64,000 nucleotides of DNA from Neoscytalidium dimidiatum (lineage: Eukaryota; Ascomycota; Dothideomycetes; Botryosphaeriales; Botryosphaeriaceae). The translations under genes and the position numbers were made by a program. Shown in pieces: positions 56,490 through 64,000 of the stretch. Positions within the stretch are counted from its first letter, which is position 1, and each line of letters opens with the position of its first letter. Below the pieces are notes generated by a model, which worked only from the letters and a program-made list of their open reading frames with translations, was not told the DNA's origin and made no database searches. The stretch spans positions 248,001 through 312,000 of the forward strand of contig CM074695.1 of the NCBI GenBank assembly GCA_037367355.1. The letters run 5' to 3'.

Positions 56490-57282
56490 GCGATGACCAG
56501 GTCTCAAGGGCAGGGGAAAGGTCTAGACGGTTGACAGTAGCATTCGGACTGGGGGAATGGCTGGTGGCTGGTGATTATTCGGTTGCATAGTGCTTGAAAG
56601 GCGTCATACGAGCTTCAAGCAAGTGGAAGGTTGGTATTCGGCTTCCAGAAAATTTCTAGACAATGAACAGATATAGGATGGAATCAGAGCAAAATCTACT
56701 GCTACTTGGCTGTTCGAATAAGAGATATGGAAATGACGGCTGCTTCAAGCCTGGATGCTTGAGGTAGGCGCTGGTGGGTTGATTGGCAGCTTCCTCACAG
56801 CCATCTCGGGCTCAACTGCGTCTCGAGCGCGAGTTATGTTTGTCTTCTTCACTCCCCATACTCGCTCACTTCTCGCTCCTAAGCAGTCGCTACTATGCCA
56901 CTTACCAGTCTTTATATGGTCATTATGACCCACACTGCTTTCTTAACCTCTACCGCCTTCTTGTCCGCGGGGTGTGGACCCTGTTCGAGTGCACTGGCCG
57001 CTCCTAGCTGATCAGGATTGAGACCTGGTTGGCTGGCCGTGATGAAGGGGGCAGCGGGGCGGCCGTCATCCATAACGTCTCCTGGTGATCCTAACCCTTC
57101 CTTGAAAAAGCTGTCACGTACCCCGCAGAGGCGGTTTAAGGACATTTAAAAAAAAGAATATGGTTATATGCCGCTACTCTTCTTCTTCTAACTTATGGCT
57201 AATCTGGTGATCTAGAAAAATTAAAAGTACGGCAATTATCCCCCCCTCCGCCCCCCCTTCCCAAAAAAAAAAAATTGACAAG
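56490..57282. other. Intergenic region between convergent genes
   Basis: About 790 bp between stop codons of SHP1 (plus) and the two-helix protein (minus). A/T tracts near 57135-57275, including a C-rich then A-rich junction at 57240-57275. No gene is seen. Confidence 0.5.
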
Positions 57283-58026
57283 TTAGCAGAACGCATTTGA
57301 CAGCGGCCAGTCTGGCGCCTCCTCATATTTCATCAGCTTCCGATTCTTGAGGCTACATGACACATTCTTTTGATATCTGGAGTCCATCTTGCATCGAATA
57401 CTTCTGAATACATCTCGAGGCTCGATTACGAGTTGCTGCAGCTTCAAACGCTTGCCGGCGAAATACGCACCTGTCCTTACTTCACAATACCATCGATCCA
57501 TCACATCCAAATGGATTCCTACAACCCGAAGTGATATCTTCTCATCCTTGCAACTCCACTGCCTCTTCAGTACGACAGATCGCCTCTTTAATAGATAGCT
57601 CAGCAGACAGGTTCGGAGCGTCCAATGGATTGAAGCGCTGTGCCTTTGGCTTTGAGATACGGTGTTCTTTCGCCGCCTGCTAAGAACCTTCAGGCCACCA
57701 AATAGTCCGATAATTACCCACGTTTCCACCACAAAGAAGAAGTACGCTAGGTCCTGGTTGCCCTACATCAGTCGAATCTGTTTACCGGTCTTATTATTTC
57801 TACCAGCGACTATACTCAAGGTTAAGAAGGTAGCCAACATTCTAAAAATTGCCGGATGACCTATGAGCGACAGTGCCCCGCGCCATCCGGTCTTCCACTT
57901 CTGCATCTTCTGTTCGGGGTCACGTCCTGTCAGCAACGACTGTTGTTTCCCTCTCCCCGCGCTGCGATCGATCGCCGTCACTAGGGAATCGCTACTCACC
58001 GCCTTCTGACGGGCGTATTCCTCCAT
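57283..58026 (-). CDS. Hypothetical protein with one or two membrane helices
   Basis: Unrecognised; predicted 228 residues in two exons, 58026-57804 and 57746-57283. The intron (GTAGAA, branch ACTGAT, CCTAG, 57 nt) joins T-F-L-T-L-S-I-V-A to A-Y-F-F-F-V-V-E-T-W-V-I-I-G-L-F-G-G, making one long hydrophobic region of about 35 residues that could be two helices. The N-terminal 50 residues are charged. The C-terminal 110 residues are basic, with several Arg/Lys clusters and Trp/Cys, and carry no motif known to me. The frame is open upstream of the first ATG, so an additional 5' exon is possible. Confidence 0.5.
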
Positions 58027-58581
58027 CGAGCCTTTCCCAACCTCCCTAACCCTGGCACCAACCCTCTTTTCGCTCCCACTAGCACCTCTCCTTTCCAGCG
58101 CTCCACCCACCACCTCAGCGTCCCGCCTCCTCTCTTCTTCTTCTCCTTATATCAGCGGAGAGTGGCCTTTGAAAGTTTCGGCTGAGATGACCGACATGTA
58201 CCATTGTCTGAGTACGGGAGACAATAAAGAGTTTTTTTTTTTTTTTTTTTTACAAAAGAAAGTCAGAGGAGAGTGGTAGCGATACGCAATTGCAGCCAGA
58301 ACATGTACTCTCGCCTGTCAAGGCTCTCGCAGCCTTCAACATCCACTCACTCACTGAGAATTTATGAGAGAAAGAGGAGAGAAGGTTAGCATAATATTAC
58401 AACACAGCGATTTCAAGAATGAAGCTGCGCTTACAATTTAGAGAATCGCAGATTTGCTTTCAATTTCCGCTCAGTGAAAGCAAAAAGCACCTATGCCCGC
58501 CCAGACTGCCCGTGCAAAGCACAAACACCCCATTCATGCCAACCCCATCAACCAGCCAGACTGGACCTCCTCCTCACTCCC
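58027..58581. other. Intergenic region with T20 tract
   Basis: About 550 bp between two minus-strand genes. It contains a run of 20 T at 58232-58251. The left part is the promoter of the two-helix protein, the right part the 3' region of the questin-oxidase-like gene. No gene is seen. Confidence 0.5.
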
Positions 58582-60067
58582 CTACAACTGCGCCCTCCCC
58601 TCGCCTTGTCCCTCCTTCAGCGGCACGTCCCTCCACGCCTCCTCAAACCCGGCACTGCGCACCCACCTCGGCCCACCCGCCTCAACCGAGTCCATGCCCA
58701 TGGCCGCAGCCTTCCACCACAGCTCCTCGCTCCCGATCGCCTTCCCCGCCGCCCCCGAAACCTTCCTGCTCGCATCCCTCCCGTTCGCGATCGCCCGGAT
58801 CAACTTCGCGGCGTGGCCGTCGTCCTGCACGAAGGCGCCGACGCGCTCGAACAGCCTGTCCCAGCCGTCGGTCGGGACCTTGGGCGCGTAGTCGGCCAGG
58901 GCGGAGGGGCTGAGGGCCGGGGCGCCGCGCGAGGCGTAGTTGGCGAGGTCGAAGCGGGCCTTCCACTCGAGGATGCGGGCACGGGCGGCGGGCGGGAAGG
59001 CCGGGTTGGCGAGGAAGGAGGAGAAGAAGATGGAGGAGGTGACGGAGTGCATGTAGAAGAAGTCGAGCTTGGCGGTGTGCGGGGGGTGTTGGGCGGCGAC
59101 GGTGAAGTAGACTGCTTTACCGTTAGCACTCGGAACTTTCTTTAGAAGGTCTTTTTGGTTTTTCTTTTCTTTTCTTCTCTTTCTTCTTGCGGGGAGAGTG
59201 GGGTTAGGTGCTTCGTCTCTTACCACACGCCTCGATCATCTCCTCCGTCTTCCTCTCCAGCTCCCCCTCGTCCTCCGGGTTCGCAACCACCCACTTCGCC
59301 GCGATCTCGCACATCTCCCGGCCGGCCCGCCCGATCACCCCGTCCCGCAACCGATTCCGATCCTCCCACCTCGCCGCCTTCGCCGTCTTCTCGTTCGCCC
59401 TCACCTCCTCCAGCAGCCCCAACAGCGTCGCCTCCCCCCCACCCGCCTTCCCAGCCCCCCTCCTCCTCTCCTCCGCCACCCGCTCCGCGCCCAGCAGGTA
59501 CTCCCCGATCCACGCATCGTGCGTGGCGGCCTGCGCCAGCGCCTCGGCCACGATGGCGGGCTGCCCGAACTCGACGCCGAACCCCAGGTGGATCAGCGGG
59601 TGCGCGAAGCCGGCGAACGTGCGCACGAGCAGGTCGTCGGCGCGCGCGTCGCGCGCGAAGAGGTACTCGGCCAGCACGGCGGGCACGCCCTTGGCGTCGA
59701 GCTCGGCGGCGAACAGCGCGGCGTAGTCGCGGTAGTGGCGCTCCTGGCCGAGGTGCTCGGCGAAGGCGGCGGGCGCGCGCAGGTCGCGCGCGAGGGCGGC
59801 GTCGAGCGGCACGGGCGGGCGCTGGTAGGTCTTGTTGCTGTCGTAGGCGCGCTGGATGGCGTCGGGCGGCGCGCCGAGCGCGTAGAGGGTCAGCAGGTGG
59901 TGCACGATGTGGTTGTGGAAGCCGTCGTCGTTGAAGTAGATGTGGTGCTTCTCGTGGTTTTCTTGGAGGAGCTCCGCCGTCTTCGCGGCCGAGTCCTGCC
60001 GCAGCGGGGTGACCGCGAAGGCGGGCTTTTCGGCGCCCGTTAGATGGATCTTGGTTGCGGTGGCCAT
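58582..60067 (-). CDS. Questin oxidase-like protein (DUF4243)
   Basis: Predicted 457 residues in two exons, 60067-59224 and 59111-58582; intron of 112 nt (GTAAGA, branch GCTAAC, GCAG). Family members such as GedK act as Baeyer-Villiger-type oxygenases on anthraquinones in fungal polyketide pathways; others have no known substrate. Visible blocks: E-N-H-E-K-H-H-I-Y-F-N-D-D-G-F-H-N-H-I-V-H-H-L-L-T-L-Y-A-L-G-A-P near the N-terminus, a central A-H-P-L-I-H-L-G-F-G-V-E-F segment, and Y-F-T-V-A-A-Q-H-P-P-H-T-A-K-L-D-F-F-Y-M-H-S-V-T-S-S near the start of exon 2. The paired histidines fit the family. The gene is very GC-rich. No polyketide synthase lies in the window, so it stands alone here. Confidence 0.85.
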
Positions 60068-61299
60068 GGTTCTTCTTAGCGCTTGTAGAGCTGGCGGATC
60101 GAGCTTTGTGTCCGGTATTGTCGAAAATGGTTGGTAGGCTGGAAGAGCCCGAAGAAGTGTACGCCTGTAGGGCCCAGCAAAGAGTCTCTGGTACGGTGGA
60201 ATCTTGAAGGTCGTTATGGTGTTTTGTTCGCTGCAATCGCGAACAGGTAAACCCTGGATGATCGGGTAGGTCTTGATGAAGGGCTCTCCACCCCTCTTTA
60301 TACTTGGGCAGCCTGTGCTCCAGAATCCTGACGATCACGAAAACTTGTACTTTACCTGTCCTACACACGACTGGGTGCTAGAAACGCGGGGGGCGAGGTT
60401 TAGTTGATGAGAGAGTGCATTGATGAAGCGGGGCGAGGGGCTATCGGAAAAGCAGTTGGTTCCCGTTGCGGCGATCCCCACCTTGATGCTCGTTTTAGAG
60501 CAGGTGAGGTCTTCTCTCGCTGCATCCTTGTCGACATGTGGTTAATTCTGACGTATGGTGCGGTCCGAGGCATGATCCTTAGGTGGTCCTTTTTGCTAAT
60601 CCACTGGGCTGTCATTGGTCAATACCCGGTCTGCAGACCTACATGGTGTCTTGGCGATCTGGTGATCTTCCAGCCGAACATAGGTTGGTTGTGTCCGTTC
60701 GCTGAGTAACAGCCAAGAGTCTGGAGCGAGTAATGGGGGCCGGGCTTGGTATTGGTTCTGCAAGATCGCATGCTGCTTCCTCTTTGGTCGGAATCCAGAC
60801 GTTCAACCCCACCGTCGCGGGCGATTTTGTCCCGTCTCGGAGGCTCGGAGTCCGGAAAGCGCGAGAATTCCGTAAGAGGGATCGTCGCGGCCCGAGGGAA
60901 GCGGCTTACTTACCCATTTCCAGACCAGCCATTGGCCAGTACGGAAGAATCCCTCCATTGGTCAACCCGGATCCTCTCTGACCCCTGCTCACACACGTAC
61001 TGTTAGGATTTTGTGTATTCTAGACGGCACCTCCACTTCATTTGAGATGTTCACCATTACTTTCAAACTCGCCATTTAGCTACGCTTCACTTATAATCTG
61101 ATTGTCGCGTCCATCAGCATAGTATCTTAGCCAATGTCATAGCGACCGTTTCCCCAGTACTGTCATATACTCCAGTCCCAGCAATGGTATGCAGCACTAG
61201 CCCCGAACGCCGATGCAATGCAAACGTGACATATGTCGCTTCACCAGATAGATCATCCTGCGGTCATTTTCACATGAAGTCAAGCAAGACCTAGTCTCC
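60068..61299. other. Intergenic region, no gene supported
   Basis: About 1.2 kb; the left part is the promoter of the questin-oxidase-like gene, the right part the 3' region of SGT1. Frames of 70-100 codons exist but lack support. Confidence 0.45.
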
Positions 61300-62521
61300 T
61301 CAGTACTCCCACTTTTTCGCCTCCATGCCGTCGGGTGGGCTTGTTTCGACCTTGGCTTTGCTGACCTCAGACCAGTTGGTGCTGAGCGCCGTGCCGTTGC
61401 TCTCCTGGTAGCTCTTCATCATCGCCCTGCGCGTGTCTGGGTCCGCATTCTTGTAGAGCTTCCGGAAGAAAGCGTTGGCCGGGTCTCCGCCGTCATCATC
61501 ATCATCGAAATCGTCGCCGCTCGCGTCCTTCGGCTTCGTTAACTCCGTTGCCAGCTTATCCCAGTCCTTCGGTCCAGAACGCGACGACGTGGGGTAGGAC
61601 GGTGCAGAAGTGGTGGTCTGTTTCGCGGCTGCCGTGTTCGTGGCTGCCTCGAGGAGGGCTTCGTCCTTGCTCTCCAGAGCGGACCATTTCAGGCCGGGCG
61701 TTGCCTTCTTTAGTACGACCTCGACCTTCGAGGGTGTGACGTTGTACTTGGACTGCTCTGGAATGATTTCGCCAAAGAGGGGATCCAAGGTGAATTCGAA
61801 ACTTGTCGAGTTTGCGGTCGGGAATGATACCGACAACTGAGGGATGAATCGCGTCAGCAATGCTTACGTCACAGTTGCCCGGTTGACTTACGCTGCGCTT
61901 TTCGAACTCAACTGTGACCTTGTCTTTCGGTACGCCCTTGGCCAGGATGTTGATAGTAACCGTGTCGCCGCCGGAGTACCAATCATGCCTGACCTTATTC
62001 GCTGGAGTCGGCTGAGGAGCGGCGGGCTGCGTTGGAGCTTTGTCTGATTTGGATAGATTGGCAGCTGCCGTTGGTGTGGTAGACTCAGGCTCAGTATCTG
62101 GTACCTCGACCGCTGTCACCTTGCGCGCCTCGTCGTCCTCGGGGAGGTTCTTCAGCTTATTTTGGATCTTCATCTCCCACATGGGCAACGTCTTCTCCTT
62201 CTCGTTGTATTTCTTGACCAAGTCGAACACGTAGCCGGCGTTTGCATATTGACCGAGAGCGAACAGAGTCACGGCGCGGCGCTGCTGGGCTTCGGCGATG
62301 AGCTCGCGCTTGGCGCGCTTGGTTGCGAGGTTGACGGCGATTTCGGCATCCTTGAGCGCGGCTTCGAGGTTGGGCGGCGAGGAGCGTTGGTAGGCAGTGG
62401 AACGGCCAATGTAGTACGGCGCAGCGGTGGGGTTGTGCGTGAGGGCTTCGGTGTACTTGGCAACGGCGATGTCGTACTGGCCGGCCTGGAGGGCTTCTTG
62501 AGCTTTGGCAGCTTGATCCAT
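61300..62521 (-). CDS. SGT1: Sgt1 co-chaperone (TPR-CS-SGS)
   Basis: Hsp90 co-chaperone linked to SCF ubiquitin ligase and kinetochore assembly. Predicted 388 residues in two exons, 62521-61892 and 61836-61300 (GTAAGT, branch GCTGAC, CTCAG). TPR region about 1-115: A-L-Q-A-G-Q-Y-D-I-A-V-A-K-Y-T-E-A-L, Y-Y-I-G-R-S-T-A-Y-Q-R, A-V-T-L-F-A-L-G-Q-Y. CS domain about 175-265: V-R-H-D-W-Y-S-G-G-D-T-V-T-I-N-I-L-A-K-G-V-P, crossing the intron at F-E-K-R-S-L-S-V-S-F-P. SGS domain at the end: S-G-P-K-D-W-D-K-L, an acidic run, A-F-F-R-K-L-Y-K-N-A-D-P-D-T-R-R-A-M-M-K-S-Y-Q-E-S-N-G-T-A-L-S-T-N-W. All three parts are intact. Confidence 0.95.
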
Positions 62522-62808
62522 GATGAGGCGGGTGTCTCGGATTCGAGAAAGTGTTGGTCGGTGGTTTGTGCAGCTCCACAGCCAGAGCTGGATATAAAAG
62601 GGTACGGTGGGGGTGCAATATGCAGGGACGGTTGCCCGAGTAGTCCAATGTGTTTGCTGGTGGAAACGCGCAGAAGCTCCCGGTGCCTGATGCGCGGGGC
62701 AGCGCGTCTTCCTGTCGCACCCGAGGCTTTGCCGATGAGACGTCATCGCACCACGTACCCTTTCTCCCTCACCTTCAAAATCCACCGTCTTTTTTCTGCT
62801 CTGCCTGC
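62522..62808. promoter_or_regulatory. Divergent promoter, SGT1 / small RWD-associated-like gene
   Basis: A compact 287 bp region between two divergent start codons. The plus-strand side ends in a CT-rich leader (62755-62805). No TATA box is claimed. Confidence 0.45.
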
Positions 62809-63253
62809 ATGTCTCGCGTCGCCCGACCATTGTACAATGCCTTGATCCGCACGCATCACATCACCTCTAGAAAGAAAGTTGCCAACTTGAGGAAAGCTGC
62901 TGATCACCATGGCGTGTATGCTCTCCTTTGCAGCGGCGGCTGCCCGGGTATCATGTATGCTGAAGGCAGCCCCAATGGAGTGAAGGAATGGGTCTCCTCT
63001 GTAAATGTAGGATTTTTCGATCGACTCTGGCATACGATGAATCTCTGACGCCTGACAGAGACTTCGATACAAAGACTATCAATTGGCCGTGCGCCCTGCT
63101 CCCATCAGCCCAGAGCATGGTTCCCCTGAGGACCGCGATGTTCCGGTTGGCCTTTTCGAAGTGAATTCTGTCAAAGACTTCGGCGTTGTTATGCAGCAAC
63201 GCGGACTTTGGTCTTGGTGGAGAAGAGGCATGGGCTATGTATCCGACGATTGA
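62809..63253 (+). CDS. Small conserved-looking protein, resembles RWD-associated (DUF1115) region
   Basis: Predicted 128 residues in two exons; intron 63001-63058 (GTAAAT, GACAG). The protein is basic at the start (MSRVARPLYNALIRTHHIT), then K-K-V-A-N-L-R-K-A-A, G-V-Y-A-L-L-C-S-G-G-C-P-G-I-M-Y-A-E-G, V-K-E-W-V-S-S-V, R-L-R-Y-K-D-Y-Q-L-A-V-R-P-A-P. It ends in a Trp-rich stretch L-W-S-W-W-R-R-G-M-G-Y-V. The K-P-G-I-x-x-V-E-G plus R-L-x-W/Y-K pattern recalls the C-terminal domain that follows RWD domains in RWDD2-type proteins, here without an RWD domain. The family link is by memory of the pattern and is uncertain; that it is coding is well supported by the in-phase splice. Confidence 0.65.
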
Positions 63254-64000
63254 AGAAAGCGCTCCGGAACTCCCTCTTTGCGAGCGGAAGCTGATCCATG
63301 CCGATTCGGAACTCGCGCCTGCCGCTGATCGGAACAGATTTTTTCGTGTGGATGCCACTGTAGCCATATGCCCATAACGGCCCAATCCGGAAAACTTCAC
63401 ATACCTCACATCTTCCACCGCCGGGGAAGCTGGGTATTGGGGTAGGACTGCCGCCCGCCTCTTGCAGAAATTCCGAGGATATGTAAGTTAGATATCTCAG
63501 CGTTTCCCTTCCTGCAGAGTCGCAATGATGCTTCTTTGTAGTGGTATTTCTGAAACCAGAATGTCGATACCACTTTCACCGATCTTCTGACAGACTCACT
63601 TGTCGCCCTTATCTTGAAAAGGCTCCCTCCAGTAAGAAACATGCTGATCATACGATACTTGCAGGCTTGTTGTTGTTGTTGTTGTTGGGGCGAGGTGTTC
63701 GATGTGGCGATGGCAGGGCTTGAGTTGAAGTATGCGCCTAGATGCCAAAGTCCCAGTCCACATATAAAATTCGAAGAAAGTGAACACCTCGAAAGAGATC
63801 TGGTGAACCGCTTGTGCCCTTATGTGATGGAGTGAAGTCGGTGCAACCCCAGAAATAGCGCGTGGTCAATCGAAGCATTCGGCCAGATGCATGTGTTGTA
63901 ATTCGAAATGGACAATCGCGTCCGGTCGACCCCTTCCACTACGCAGATATACCCGAGCAAATAAAACAAGGAAAACGTCGAGAAGAGTGGGAGACCATCG
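63254..64000. other. Right edge, no gene supported
   Basis: About 750 bp to the window end. It holds the 3' region of the small gene, a TTG microsatellite and short chance frames. Nothing else is recognised. Confidence 0.45.
63667..63687. repeat. (TTG)7 microsatellite
   Basis: Seven exact TTG units in noncoding DNA near the right edge of the window. Confidence 0.9.

Noticed and set aside
59220..60368. 382-codon frame parallel to the questin-oxidase-like gene
   Set aside because: It is Arg/Gly/Ala-rich in another frame of the same GC-rich exon and lacks any domain; the DUF4243 frame is correct.
63659..63835. Polycysteine-containing small frame over the TTG repeat
   Set aside because: It is a by-product of the microsatellite in another frame, without start context or homology.

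Overview
This 64 kb window is nuclear DNA from a filamentous ascomycete (Pezizomycotina). The evidence is the short introns (mostly 47-75 nt, with CTRAC-type branch points close to the acceptor), two heterokaryon-incompatibility (HET) domain proteins, a questin-oxidase-like protein, and clear fungal orthologues (MIM1, TLG1, SHP1, COX6, SFC1/TFC1, RTS1, SGT1). I cannot fix the species. No rRNA, tRNA, CRISPR array or intact transposon was recognised. Coordinates of spliced genes run from start codon to stop codon; exon joins were worked out by hand from splice signals and reading phase and are given in each entry.

Left part (1-18.7 kb) is accessory-like. It holds the 3' end of a queuine tRNA-ribosyltransferase subunit, a spliced membrane protein, a HET protein, a FAD monooxygenase, a stretch with decayed-looking coding fragments (7.0-8.9 kb), a GNAT acetyltransferase, two unrecognised proteins, a MATE-like transporter, and a protein that joins a Myb-like helical segment to a GIY-YIG-type nuclease signature.

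Centre (19.4-48.6 kb) is mostly conserved housekeeping. In order: a 1371-residue disordered protein with adaptin-ear-type DFGDF motifs and a 13-residue tryptophan repeat; a peroxisomal acyl-CoA synthetase; the TFIIIC tau95 subunit, divergent from the PP2A B56 subunit; an ELO fatty-acid elongase; cytochrome oxidase subunit VI; FGAM synthase (single-exon, 1382 aa); a Tlg1/syntaxin-6 SNARE; and a four-helix membrane protein with a very long disordered tail.

Right part (48.6-64 kb) mixes both kinds. A low-GC gap and a second HET gene are followed by a short divergent fungal MurQ-like (SIS) protein, the divergent pair MIM1 / SHP1 (p47), a two-helix membrane protein, a questin-oxidase-like protein, and the divergent pair SGT1 / small RWD-associated-like protein.

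The genes do not form one pathway or cluster. The most interesting items are the Myb-like/GIY-YIG protein, the reduced MurQ-like protein, the tryptophan-repeat protein, and the repeated use of unusual splice donors (GTCCGT and GC-AG).
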